From contig NC_044930.1 in the NCBI RefSeq assembly GCF_003576645.1, forward strand, positions 18,552,182 through 18,616,181: a DNA stretch of 64,000 nucleotides, read 5' to 3'. The stretch comes from Ipomoea triloba (Eukaryota; Streptophyta; Magnoliopsida; Solanales; Convolvulaceae). A model generated the notes under the pieces. The model was given only the letters and a program-made list of their open reading frames with translations. It made no database searches and was not told where the DNA came from. The position numbers and the translations under genes are program-made. How positions within the stretch are numbered: the first letter of the stretch is position 1; the number at the start of each line of letters is the position of its first letter. Below, piece after piece: positions 46,165 through 58,043 of the stretch.

Positions 46165-46775
46165 CAAGATTAACAATGGACCCCTAATCCAAACACATAA
46201 GTGAATTACTCACGCATGATTGAAGTAAACACGGCAAAGCAAGAATTAAAGATTGAAATCATAGCTGCAAGATTAAAGAATAAAAAGGGAAAACTTTACT
46301 AACAATTCTTGAGAGTAATTCCAATCCAAACGATGATTTCAAGCTCGAAACTGAATTCCCAAACTAAACTAAACTCGGGCTTGGAATGCCCAAAATACAG
46401 GAAAAAGCGCACAACAAATACTGGACAGCAGCCGGGTTACGGCCACCATCACGGTTGGGATCGGGGCCATGATGTGGCGTGGCCAGCTGCTGTCCGTGGT
46501 GGAGATCACGGCTAACATCACGGCCGTGAGACTCCTTGTCCTCTTCTGACTCCTTTCGTGCTGCGTTACTCCTTTTCGTCCTGGGGTAGATTCCTTATAT
46601 CTCGAAAACTAGTCCGAGATGACTGAAAATCCTTCCTTTGCTTCTCATTTGTGAATAAACGAAGACTGATCAAATGTAACACACAAACGAGCCTTAAATG
46701 TATCAAAGTAAAGGAAATAAGCAACAAAACTCCTGAATCGTGGGGCAAATAAAGGTATAAAATCATGGGTAATCA
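46165..46775 (-). mobile_element. Element C, 5' LTR (about 611 bp, primer-site end missing)
   Basis: Matches 15799-16474. It ends in GGTAATCA followed by the GTCAA duplication. Compared with the other LTR it lacks the last 24 bp on the primer-site side and about 60 bp in the middle. No primer-binding site can be found between it and gag, while sequence further in aligns with the leader of element D, so the LTR end and primer site were lost together. Confidence 0.75.
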
Positions 46776-46780
46776 GTCAA

Positions 46781-48425
46781 CCTCGTAGGCGTGTGCGTGG
46801 TCTTCCCCGCTCGCACTCGATGACACTTCGGTCTCAAGGGCCGGCAGATTTGTGTGCTTTGGTGTCTCAGTTGCTGCTCCGGATTCTCCTAGTTCTGAGC
46901 CCACGTGTTTCTCTCAGGCTGTTCGGCACAGTGAGTGGCGGGAGGCTATGGATGCTGAGTTCAATGCCCTTCTGCAGAACCAGACTTGGTGGCTTGTTCC
47001 TCCTCCTGCTGGTGTTAATGTGATTGGTTGTAAATGGGTCTTTCATGTGAAACAGAAGGCTGATGGTTTGGTGGAACGCTACAAGGCTCGTCTCGTGGCA
47101 AAAGGCTTCAATCAAGTCCCGGGTCAGGATTTCTTTGAAACCTTTAGTCCGGTTGTTAAACCAATCACTATGCGTTTACTACTTTCTTTGGCTTACTCCC
47201 GGGGTTGGATGATCTGTCAATTGGATATTCATAACGCGTTTCTCAATGGCCGATTAGCTGAGACAGTTTATATGCGTCAACCTCTGGGGTATGAGGATAG
47301 GGATCATCCTGACTTTCTTTGCTTGTTGCAACGGCCGCTGTATCGTTTTAAGCAAGCTCCTCGTGCGTGGTTCACTCGGTTGCACGAGTTCTTGGTGTCT
47401 GTTGGTTTTCAACCGTCCAAGACCGATGTGCCTTTGTTCATGTATTCGGTTAATGGTGTCACAGTCTATCTTTTGGTTTACGTCGATGAGATTCTCATTA
47501 TGGGCAGTGACTTGGCATGCATTTCCGGCTTGGTCAGTAGGTTGTCTACAGTGTTTAAAGTGCGTGATATGGGCGGCCTCTCTTTCTTTTTGGGTATTAA
47601 GACTATTGCTGTTGGTGATGGTGTGCTACTCTCTCAGCATCGATATATGGGCGACATTCTGAAACAAGCTAGTATGGTGGACTATAAGGCTGTAGTCACG
47701 CCGCTCTCGACCGCTCAAAAGGGTGATGATCAGGTTGAGCCATACGCTGATCCCTCACAATACAGGAGTCTGGCTGGGGCTTTGCAGTATTTGACGGTGA
47801 CTCGCCCAGATTTGTCCTATGCGGTTAATAAGCTCTGCCAGCACATGCACTCTCCGACTGTGGCTCATTGGGCTATGTTAAAGCGAGTCCTTTGGTACGT
47901 TAAAGGCACTTTACACTAGGCTTATCTCTGCGCAAGTCTACCTAGGATGCTTTGCATGCCTTTAGTGACTCTGATTGGGCTGGTTCTCCTGAGGATCGCA
48001 AGTCTACTAGTGGCTATGCAGTCTATCTAGGTTCGAACTTGGTTTCTTGGTCCTATCAAAAGCAGAAGACAGTGGCTCGTTCCTCTACAGAGGCGGAATA
48101 TAAGGCTTTGGCGGATGTCTCGGCTGAAGTTACATAGATTGTGTCGTTGATGCGCGAGTTGGGCTTGCTTGTTGCGTCATCTCCTCGGCTGTGGTGTGAC
48201 AATCTAGGCGCAACCTACCTTTGCGCTAATCTTGTTTTTCATGCCCGCACGAAGCACGTTGAAATTGACTACCATTTTGTTCGTCACGAAGTGGCCAAGG
48301 GGGAGTTACAGGTCAATTTTATCTTAACGAAGGATCAAATAGCAGACATTTTCACTAAACCGTTACTTGGGCCGCGTTTCACTTGGCTGCGTGACAAGCT
48401 CAATGTTGTTCGTCACCCCACTTGA
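46781..48425 (+). pseudogene. Element B, right half: RT and RNase H (Ale/Retrofit-like copia)
   Basis: Continues the element B frame after the GTCAA duplication. RT motifs are [44 protein letters not shown] and YVDEILIMG. The last differs from the family's YVDD by Asp to Glu at a catalytic position. RNase H follows with [16 protein letters not shown] and [10 protein letters not shown], ending ADIFTKPLLGPRF. TAG stops at 47917-47919 and 48135-48137 each stand where a Trp (TGG) is usual. A short frame change lies near 46800-46860. The element is dead. Confidence 0.9.
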
Positions 48426-48428
48426 GCT

Positions 48429-48570
48429 TGAGTGGGAGTATTAGAGATAGATATGTATTAGAGTTATATTTGATTTATGACTCTTTGTATTTATTCATTA
48501 TGTTCCCTATTATCAATAACATTCCTGAGTTAACGTTCTCATCCTCCCTCCTGATTTTTCACAACACACA
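48429..48570 (+). mobile_element. Element B, probable 3' polypurine tract and LTR remnant
   Basis: GAGTGGGAGTA directly precedes ATTAGAGATAGATATG, the arrangement of a polypurine tract and a short LTR of this lineage. The first bases are not TG, so the start is mutated. The end near 48563 (CACAACA) is a guess. No second LTR is in the window. Confidence 0.45.
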
Positions 48571-48573
48571 CAA

Positions 48574-48735
48574 ACAAATATATATATACACACACTTTAC
48601 AATGGATAGATACACACACACACACACACATATATATATATTATATATATATATATATATATTAATAATAATTAATGCTTTGCTCCCCACTAAGTGTGTG
48701 TGTGTGTGTGTATATGTATATGTATAATACTGTAT
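48574..48735. repeat. Compound microsatellite (TA)n, (CA)n, (TG)n
   Basis: Runs of CACACA, TATATA and TGTGTG with short interruptions. From here to about 49000 the sequence is AT-rich with no gene seen. Confidence 0.9.
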
Positions 48736-48999
48736 ATATATTAGGAGTAATAAATAAAATAGGAATTATATATAGTATCCATAAAATAAGATTATTCAAA
48801 TAATTTAAAAATAATTTTGGGTCAAAATTTAACAAAACAATTTTTTTTTTGAAAACCAACAAAATAATTTAAGATAATATAATTATAGATCATATAACAA
48901 AATTATTATTTTAAAATAATTTGTATATAGTAAAATAGTTTACTCAAAAATATAATATTTATAATCAAAATATTCAAATAATCGGGTATTATAGAGATT

Positions 49000-51900
49000 T
49001 TCTTACCATTCAAGTCAATGAGCATGGTCCCTCGTATGGTAAAGAAATGGTTGATATGGAAAGTTCTGGTATGGTTATTTCTCCCCATGCAATAAGTGAT
49101 ACGGGTATCATTGAGCGCTGTCTGGTTATTATGGAGCAGAAACGAAGTCGAACAGACCAAACTGATGATCAATGTATTTCTTCAACTGCTCAATTGGAAT
49201 TTGAATATGGTGATTCAAAAAACTTGGCTGTGGCGGGTATTGGAACATCCCAGTCCAGCCTATCCCAATGAGTACGTTATTTTGAAACTCTCGCGGTCTT
49301 GGCAATCAGTGAACAGTGCTGGAAGTGTTGGCTCTTGAAGCCAAAAATAAGCCAACTTTTATTTTTCTTATGGAGACCAAAGTACGTAGAATGCATGCGG
49401 AGAGCTTGAAAACTAATTTGAATTTTGATGGTTTGTATTTTGTGGTTGGAGGAGGTATCAGGTATGGGAGGTAGTTTAGCACTGTTATGGAAAGATAGGG
49501 GCATTGCACAGCTCATTAGTTTCTCGAAACAACACATTGATATTGAAGTTAATCTTCCTAGATGTGCTCCATGGAGACTGACCTATTTCTATGGTTTCCC
49601 GGAGAGACAAAACAGGCAAAAATCTTGAGACTTTTTACGCACATTGCATGCCAAATCTAATATACCATGGTTAGTAGTTGGTGATTTTAATGATATTACT
49701 TCTCAATCAGAGTAGAGAGGGATTCATGTACACCGTGCCAGTTCACCTTATTGATGGTTTTAATTCTGCACTTGAAGACTGCCAACTTTTTGATTTGGGT
49801 ATTAAAGGTAGACCATTTACTTGGGAAAGGAGCATAGGTACCGCGAAGCATCATTGGTTATTACAAGGTGACCGTAACACCAAATTTTTCCACACTTACA
49901 CCACGGCCAAAAGAAAGAAAAATGCTATCTCAAGATTAAGTGATTATGTGGTTAATTGTATTCAAGGAGACCGGCTAGTTGATTTGGCCAAGAATTACTT
50001 TAGTCAGATTTTCACATCAACTAGATAGTGCTGATATTTCGTACCTCTCTTGAAAATTTTAGCCCGATAATTACTGCAGTTGAGAATGCTAGACTTATTC
50101 AGCCATTTACTTATGAAGAAGTTAAGGAAGCAGTGATCTCTTGACAATTTTAGCCCGATAATTACTACAGTTTTGGATTGCTTACATTCACGATCTATGC
50201 CAAAGGGAATGAATAATGCTAATATTACATTAGTCTCTAAGAAAGCAGTGCGCCAGTGCCTCTTAACATGGGAGATTTGAGAGTGATTGAGACCAATAGC
50301 GTTCTGTAACATCACTTACAAGATTTCTTGCTATAATGGTTGCCAATCGTTTAAAGGATGTTCTGGGGAGTGTTATTTTTGAGATGCAAAGTTCATTCAT
50401 TCCATGACTTTTAATAACAAATAATGTCTTTATTGCTTCTGAAGTCATCCACTATCTGAATCGTAAAAGAGATGGATTAGCAAGTTGGTGTGCACTCAAA
50501 TTAGACATGGTGAAGGCATATGATAGAATGGAATGGTGTTATCTTCGTGCAATTATGGAAAGAATCGGCTTTGATAGGACCTGGATTGAACTTGTTATGC
50601 TTTGTGTTTCAACTGTTCGATATAAGGTTATGATTGATGGTTCTCTTACTGACGGACTGACCACATCATTCCCACGAAAAGACTGTGATAGTGAGATCCA
50701 CTCTCTCCTTACCTGTTTATTTTGTGTGTTGAAGGTCTATCTCATTTGCTGACCAAAGCAGTTAGAGATGGTCGAGCATCTCCTTGTGTTGTGGCTCGGG
50801 GAGCCCCTAGGTATATCCCACCTTTTTTTTTTTTTTTTTGCAGATAATAGTCTATTATTTTTCAAATCTTCAGTTTATGAGGCTTATGCTATTAAGGGGT
50901 GTTTACAAAAGTATGAGCGTACATCGGGGCAAATGGTTAATTTTACCAAGTCCTGTATTGTCTTTGGTAGAAATGTGGTGGCTCAGAATCGGACTAATGT
51001 TGCTTCGGTTTTGGAGTTAAAGAGACTTATAATATATGGAAGTATCTTAATTGGTTTACCATTGGGTATTGGCAGAAACCAAAAAAGAGGTCTTTTCCTT
51101 TATAGAGGCTAATAAAATGAAACATCAATTGGGAGGATGGTGTAAGAAAGTTCTGTCCAGAGCCGGTAAAGAGATCCTGCTAAAGTGTACTGTGTTGCTC
51201 AATCACTAGCTACCAACATACACTATGAGTTTGTATTACTTACCGATTACTTTTCGTGAACGTATTGAGGGTATGATGAATAAGTATTGGTGGCAGTCGA
51301 ATCATACTGGTGGTGGTGTGAGATGGCTTTCTTGGAATCGAATAGCTGTTCCTAAATCAGAAGGAAGAGGATTCAAAATCCTAAATAAATTTAATATAGA
51401 TCTTTTAGCTAAACAGGGCTGGAGGCTTCTAGCCAATCCAATGTCTATTGTCTCTGGTCTATATCAAGCTCGATATTTTAATGGAAAAACTTTTTTGGAA
51501 GCAAATAGGGAGCTAATCCTAGCTATTGTTGGCGTTCAATCCTTGCAGGGCAGGATGTGCTTACACGAGGTTGTTTCATCGAATCGGAGATGGTCATACT
51601 ACAAAGATAGTATAGATAAGGGGACTGCATTCATCAGTTCGTCATGGCTATCGTATGCTGCTAGTATAGATAGAGGTACGCCAGTTAATAGATTATGGAG
51701 TTCGAAGTTACCAGTGAAGGTTATTAACTTTGTTTGGCGTTGTGCAAGAACTATCCTTCCCACTATTGTCGCTCTTGCTAATAGGGGTGTTGGAATTGAT
51801 TTACACTATCCTCTCTGCTGTGGGGCACTTGAAACTTTGAAAATTTTATTTCTTGAATGTCTAGAGGTAGTTGAAGTGTGGAGGGGTATTATTGACCCTA

Positions 51901-52127
51901 CCCTACATGTGAATGAATGTTTTGAAGGCTGGTTATCTAACTTATTCATGCAAACTGATAGTACGAAGTTTATGAGGTGTGTTGCAATGTGTTGGAGTAT
52001 CTGGAAGCGGAGAAATGATTGGGTGTGGAGTAGGAAGGTCTGGTCAGGTGAGGGTTTTAAGAGGATTGGCAGAGCATTGAAGTTACGGTTTGTAGTCTTC
52101 ATAATGATCATGCAGCTTGAATTTACA
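49000..52127 (+). pseudogene. L1-type LINE, decayed, 5' and central part
   Basis: ORF2 begins near 49268 (MSTL, then RGLGNQ), followed by the endonuclease (FIFLMETKVRRMHAESLK, then VVGDFNDI near 49672). RT follows with WCALKLDMVKAYDRMEW (about 50485-50530) and FADNSLLFF (about 50837), where the family has FADD, so a catalytic Asp is Asn. The part 51225-52127 is the long C-terminal region with MSLYYLPITFRERIEGMMNKYWW and the zinc-binding reverse-transcriptase domain PVNRLWSSKLPVKVINFVWR. Many stops and frameshifts. A 26 bp piece near 50058 recurs at 50143. The reading frame is cut at 52127 by a Helitron and resumes at 58044. Confidence 0.85.
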
Positions 52128-53188
52128 TCTACTATATTAATAAGAGCCAAAGAGAGTTAGGCCTAAAATGGGCAGAAAAAATGGCGGTCAAATTATTTAA
52201 TCAAATGGATGGCTCAGATGAATTATTTAATCAAATAGATGGTTAAGATAATTCGGATTAATATTATTAATAGAGATTACCTAATTTAACCTTACTTTTA
52301 TGATTATCTGTTAAATTTTCCGTTAAATATTCTCTTCTCCGTTAATATTCTGTTAACTTTTAACTTACCCATTAATTTCTATAAGAAAGGTCTTAGGTTC
52401 GAACCTCATCTCAATCAAATTTGACATAATTAAGTTTCTCACTCTATTTTACTCTTATTAAATTAAATAAATTAGTAGCTACAACAAAAAATGATACATA
52501 TGTATTTATTTAATTTAGAATTATGTGTCTACAATACCTATATTTGAAAAATTATTCATTATCAAAAAATTAAATTAAATAAGAGAAATAATTTCATTAG
52601 TTATAGTGTCTTTATTTTCTCTCATGAAAAGATTCTTTACATTCAAATTTATCAATTTATATTCATTACATTGTCCATTATCTTATTTTTACAATATCTT
52701 GTAATTAAATATCAAAGTTATAGTACAAAATAATGTTATATATTTATTTACCAAGTATCTTATTAATACTATGAAATTTTTTTTAAATAATTTGAAGCTA
52801 ATTATATTAACTACTTGGGGATTGGTTGACAAAGAGAGTACTCAAATAATAACCCAACAAATTGAAGTGGAATCACTCTATTTTACTCTAATTGAATTAA
52901 ATAAATTAGTAATTATACCAAAAAAATTATACATATGCATTTCTTTAATACCATGAAAAAAATAAAAAAGAATACTTTAAAACCAATCATATTAATTACT
53001 TGGGGGATTTGTTGACAATGAAAGTACTCAAATAACCTATTATCTAGCAAATTGAAGCAAGAAACTACCTTTTAATATCTTTGTAATACATAATATTTTA
53101 AAATTTCAAATTTTTATTAATTTATTTAATCTTTTTTCTTAAACTAGGCATTTCTTTATCCACAATAACTCATTCAACAATAATGGTT

Positions 53189-56100
53189 CACTACTAGAAA
53201 ACTACCCTTATAGCGACGGACAAACATTGCGATGAACAAGTTCGTCGCAATAAATGACTTTTTGCGACAAAAATAACGACAAACTTGCGACAAGCATATC
53301 GCTCTTGTAAAATATTAGATTTAGAGCTATTGCGACGATATTATGACGATATTGCGACAAATGTACGACGCAATTGAGATGTTGTCGAACAGTCTAACAA
53401 AAATGTCTTAGCGGAAAATATGTTTTTGGCAGGAAAACTTACGACATACAATATTCCGTCGTAGTTACTTTGGTGGGAAATTATTTTTCATTGATAGCTT
53501 TGCGACATACTAGTTTCGTCGCAATTGTTTCGGCACAAGAATTATTTGATTTAATAAATTTTGTAGATGAGTAATTACGACAAACATTTCAACGAACTTG
53601 CGACAAACATAGATAATAATTTTAATATATTTTAATTTCTTTTATTATTAATTATTTATATTTATTCATTTATTTATATATTATGTATGTATGTATATAT
53701 TTTACCAAAAAAAAAAGAACAAAATAAAACAAATGGCGCCATAACCAAATTTTCGCCCAAAAATTTCACTAAAGTGGCGCCTTTTCCTTAACTCCTCCTA
53801 CCTCCTCCAGTCCTCACTCCTTCTGAACTCCGAACATACGCCTTCTTCTTCACCACACCATCGCCGCACTCCTCTCTCACACACGCCGCCGCACGACGTC
53901 ACACTCCTCTCCTCGCCGCTCGCTCGCCGCACGAAGCCGTCCAGATCTGACGCAGTCCAACACCGCAGCTCGCCGCGCCGTCCAGCCAGTCGCGTCGTCG
54001 TCGTCCAGCCCTCCAGCCGTGCCGTTGCCGTCGCCGTCGCCGTCTACCTCCTCCAGCCGCGTCCAACAGGTAATATTCATTTTTTTTCGGTTTTTAATTT
54101 CATTTAATTTAATAATGCACAATCGCTTTACACCTTGAATATTAATTTTATTTATGTAATGTGAGTTATGTGTGTACAAGGAATACCCCCTATGAGCAAA
54201 CTACTGAACCATTCTGATGGTTGGGTGACAGTACTATGTAAGAAACTCACAGTTTGGTGGCCATGGGTTAGCCATTCCAGGACCAGTGGATTAAGCAAAG
54301 CTGTTAAGAATAAACTCACAGTATGGTGCTCAACTTTCTGGCTATGCATTTATGTGATTTGGATATGTCCATTTGTTTTATTTTTAATTTTACTCTTTGA
54401 TGCTCATCTTACAAATTGTTAAGCAGTGTTAATTTGGCCTTAAAAACTGATATAAGAAAGGTGAGTTTGACCTTTAAATAGTAAAATGGGAGAGCAATAG
54501 TAATATGTAACTGTATCAAAGGCATAGTGTCAGAGGATTTTATATATTGCAGCCATACAGTTTATGGGGACCTAAGTTCCTAACTTACTAACTCTATTTT
54601 ACAGAGGTGTTTTACAGGGGCTTGAATTGATAATCTAATAGCCAATGGCTTAGCATTTGTCACCATACAAAGTCCATCCCTGAGTTGTGTGTGTATATTA
54701 GCTATCTCTTTTCTTGAAGCATTTCTGCATGTTATTATTACAGAATTTTCAGCCACTAGAAATGCAAGCAATCTGATTGAAGCTAATATATTCTTTATTT
54801 GAATATTTATAGATGTGGATGATGTGGCAAGGGGATGCCAAGTTAGTACAATTGTGATTGATGAAGCTGCTTGCCATGTGATTTTGCATCCTTCATCTGA
54901 TTGACTGGTCACTTGGTTGCTTGACTATTTCTCATTGGTTGTTCCTTACACCCTTTTTGTCATTGTCAAAAATTATTCTATCTACATTTGCAGAAGGAAA
55001 ATCTGTGCAAGAGATGGTTCATGAAGCTCTGCAACATGTTCCTAATACTAGTGGTTAGTTGTATTCTTCTTTTATTTATAAGAATTATTAGTAGTAAAGT
55101 GCCTCATCTTGTGAAAACCCATTGCCCTTCCCCTCTCCATGCCTTTGTTGTGGAATTTGAGTATTTTTGTATGCATATTTATTTATTTGGAATCATATTC
55201 TTGTTTACTACCAAAACAGATAGTTTTACTAAAATCCATTCTAAATACTAAGTGCTTGATTCCGATATTTAAACCAAATAGCCCCTTAAATGTGTTCATA
55301 CATAGTTTTCCATTTGGGGTTGTTTAGGATGGTTGCTAGATCCTTTCTGTAGAAAATTTTCCCCCTGAAAGAAGATCATGGGCTCTGCTACTGTCAGGCC
55401 CTAGTGAATCTGAGAAACAGAAGGGTTAGGCGTCAAATGTGATTACAAAGAAGCAATGCATGAATTAAAAAAAAAAAAACTAATAGCTTGCAGATTCAAA
55501 GCCCAAGAAAAGAGAATAAGATGCATGCCATAACTAATATACATGTATATATTATATATAAAGAATGATGCACATGTTTTCTATGTATGGATTACACACA
55601 CACACACACACATAATATGTTGGATAAAGTTTATTGCAACCCCACCTAGAAATTCTTTTTAGTAAGCTAGTAAGGTAAGAGTAAGGTACTCATCTAGCTT
55701 GACAATATGCCTAGATATCATTGGACTTTTTCTTCCATTTGATTTTTCTCAATGTCTTTTACAAGTACACATTGACTCTGTCTATTTATTAAGTGGGTTG
55801 CAAAAGAAGTAATTTGGAATACCATACTGCTAGATAACTGTTAACACATGATTGTGCTTGTGCTAAGATTAGAGGATACAATAGGGAAACGGACATCTTG
55901 CTAAGTTGCTAATATAAAGCCTTCTTTTGACTGAATCCAGGGCAGCATGACAAATTTCCATGATCTGCACAGAGAAGGGGAGGGGGATAATTTTAATGCG
56001 GGATACTTTGTTATCATGCATAATAGTGATAATACTCTTTGATTCATGTTTCACATTGCATGTGATCTGATAATCATTTAACTGAAGCATTTGGAAGGGT

Positions 56101-57099
56101 AAAAACTGTCAGGAAAAACAACTCTGTTGAGATTTGTTGGCTTTCTTCTTATACTACTTGTACACTCTTTAATGTTGCTAATGTTCATGCAGTCGTTTTG
56201 GTAAATTTGTTGAGATACAATTTAATCCTCTGTAGGTAATGAGTAACATTGTGGAAGCGGCACTTGGATCTTCTTTCGTAGGTAATGAGCAACATTTTGG
56301 ATTCGCTTGTCTATTGGGATTTATGTTTTGTATTAGTAGGATGTTAGCTACCAACTCTTAAGTTTATAATTTAGATATGCTAATCAACTCCAATTTAGAG
56401 GAGGATATTAGTTAGCCACCCCACAATATTAGTGGGTTTTTTTTTTTTTGAGTGATGAAGCCTATTTGTATTAAACTAATTATATATATGATGGATTGAA
56501 TTTACTATTTTATATTGGGTGATACTTATATTTTGTATGCATAAGATTTTTGACGAACATTGCAGCGAACACTATTATGTAATATACAAATATTATATTA
56601 TATTTTAATATTAACTACGACAGAATTGACATAATTGCAAGAAATAAAAATATATTTTAAAAATTTGTGGCATACTACGCCTATAAACATATAACAACTA
56701 GTGCGACATACGATTTGACGAATGACATTTAAAATAAATAAAATTGCGACATACATTTCGACAAAAAATTAAAAACAACGACGAACAAATTAATACAAAG
56801 GACAAACTAATAAGCTTAATTGCGACGAACAAATGTATTATTTGCGACACCTTGCGACAAACTAATGCGACTGATTTTGATTACAAATTGCGACAAAAAG
56901 AAAATATATTGCGACAAAAATATGATCGTCGGTGATAATAATTAATTGCGACAAACAGTCGCAATTGAGTAATTGCGATTCAACCTGATGCGACGATCAC
57001 ATTTTGTCGCAAAGTATGTCGCAATTTCTATTTTGCGACGAAACTGTGACTAATAGCGACGGAATTTGTCCGTCACTATAGCCATATTTTTTAGTAGTG
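53189..57099. mobile_element. CACTA (En/Spm) element, 3.9 kb, non-autonomous
   Basis: Starts CACTACTAGAAAA and ends TTTTTTAGTAGTG, flanked by 3 bp GTT (53186-53188 and 57100-57102). The ends are inverted over about 37 bp, including TATAG(C/T)GACGGACAAA. Subterminal regions (53210-53620 and 56545-57075) are packed with GCGACAAA/TTTGTCGC motifs in both orientations, as in CACTA elements. No transposase frame is visible. The interior carries a GC-rich exon-like segment (53760-54072). Confidence 0.9.
53735..54072 (+). other. GC-rich exon-like segment inside the CACTA element
   Basis: About 300 bp very rich in C and CpG between AT-rich flanks, pyrimidine-rich like a plant 5' leader (CCTCCTACCTCCTCCAGTCC). 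It ends CGTCCAACAG followed by GTAATATTC, a good splice donor. Two TGGCGCC motifs (53734 and 53776) lie just upstream. The rest of the interior (54073-56540) looks intron-like, with one possible small exon near 54992-55052 bounded by TTTGCAG and GTTAG. Probably the captured start of a host or element gene. No protein family recognised. Confidence 0.4.
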
Positions 57100-57151
57100 G
57101 TTGAACTAAATGAACCTCAAGCAGAACACCTAAAGGAAAGTCCATAGCTCT

Positions 57152-57595
57152 TAATAGGGGTAAAATCCCGGTCTACGTATCCCGGCCTCCCGGTCTGCGT
57201 GCCCAATTAGGGGTTGATCACCCTCCGAAACTTCTATCCGATTTGACCAGGCCGGGCAGCCTTGCGCTCTGGGCCACAATTAGGACCTTTGCAGGGGTTC
57301 GAACCAGAGACCCCACGCCCACGTACATATCCGCGGGCGCGCTGGACCGACAGAGTGACCGGTGCATGTCTGCCACGCGTCCTACATGCCGTCAGACCGG
57401 AGGTGTTGTCGAGGGCACTATAAAAGGTGCATTTAATGCAGGAAGAATGACTTTTGGCTATTTCTTCTAATACAGTAGCTAAAGAGACCGGGAACCTCTG
57501 ACCCACTGTCGCGTAGCTCGGTCTCCCCTAGGGTATTGTACCTTGTACCCGATTCGATATTAATACAGTATTCTGTTCCGTATTTTGCTGTATCA
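57152..57595 (+). mobile_element. GC-rich solo LTR-like insertion (444 bp)
   Basis: Flanked by GCTCT on both sides (57147-57151 and 57596-57600) and ending in CA. It starts TAATAGGGG rather than TG, perhaps by mutation. A TATA box CTATAAAAGG near 57419 is followed by AT-rich sequence, as in an LTR. GC content is far above its surroundings. The ORFs on both strands inside it carry no known domain. Family unknown. Confidence 0.6.
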
Positions 57596-57600
57596 GCTCT

Positions 57601-58017
57601 TATATCAAAATCTTATTGCATGACGTTGTCATCTATGCTACCAACAATATCCGAATTGCAAATAACACACTACCAACAAAAAGGAAGAGAACAAATAGTA
57701 AAGATGAAGACAATGACAATGTTACTCAAAAGAGAATTAATAACACTTAGAAAAATTCAAATGAAAAGTAGTATTTATTTAGACTATCATTTTTAGACCA
57801 AATATTTAGACTATCGATTTTACAAGGTTGTAAACATTTATTTTAGTAATAATTATAATGAATTATTTATATTATCTTGGATTTGAATACTTTGAGTTAG
57901 ATATTTAAATAAAAAAAATTCGACATTCAATTACCTATGTATAAACTTCTCCTATATAATCTTGCATTGATATACTTTCAAATATTTATTTAAATATAAA
58001 CATTGGACATTAACCCA
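57601..58017 (+). other. Internal 3' part of Helitron 1
   Basis: AT-rich, no complete gene. The stretch 57690-57765 (GAAGATGAAGAC-like, then AAAAGAGAATTAATAAC) resembles 60440-60515 upstream of the next Helitron end, so the two elements are related. Confidence 0.5.
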
Positions 58018-58043
58018 TACGCGCAATGCGCGTATAAAACTAG
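58018..58043 (+). terminator. Helitron 1 3' hairpin and CTAG end
   Basis: 8 bp arms TACGCGCA and TGCGCGTA with a one-base loop, then TAAAA and CTAG. This is the structure that marks the end of rolling-circle transposition. Confidence 0.85.

Larger units (their letters stand above)
15775..46775 (-). mobile_element. Element C: Athila-type Ty3/gypsy retrotransposon, 31 kb with nested insertions
   Basis: Bounded by TG (15775) and CA (46775) and flanked by identical 5 bp GTCAA (15770-15774 and 46776-46780). The reading frame of element B joins across these flanks. Minus-strand order: 5' LTR, gag, protease, RT, RNase H, integrase, long 3' untranslated region, polypurine tract, 3' LTR. Later insertions D, E, G and F make up about 21 kb of its length. 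Without them C would be roughly 10 kb. Confidence 0.85.
52128..58043 (+). mobile_element. Helitron 1, 5.9 kb, inserted in the LINE
   Basis: Starts TCTACTATATTAATAAGAGC and ends with the hairpin TACGCGCA-A-TGCGCGTA followed by TAAAACTAG. It lies between A (52127) and T (58044), as Helitrons do, without target duplication. The LINE frame continues across this point. It contains a CACTA element and a GC-rich solo LTR, so its own sequence is only about 1.6 kb, with no Rep/helicase: a non-autonomous element. At 52400 it holds GGTTCGAACCTC, a tRNA-type B box, perhaps a SINE fragment. Confidence 0.85.

Noticed and set aside
53877..54179. Minus-strand 100-codon ORF in the GC-rich part of the CACTA element
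   Set aside because: Low-complexity product of CpG-rich DNA read backwards; the splice donor and pyrimidine-rich character point to the plus strand.
57234..57506. Overlapping ORFs on both strands in the GC-rich insertion
   Set aside because: GC-rich DNA has few stops; no domain is seen and the segment has LTR-like borders.
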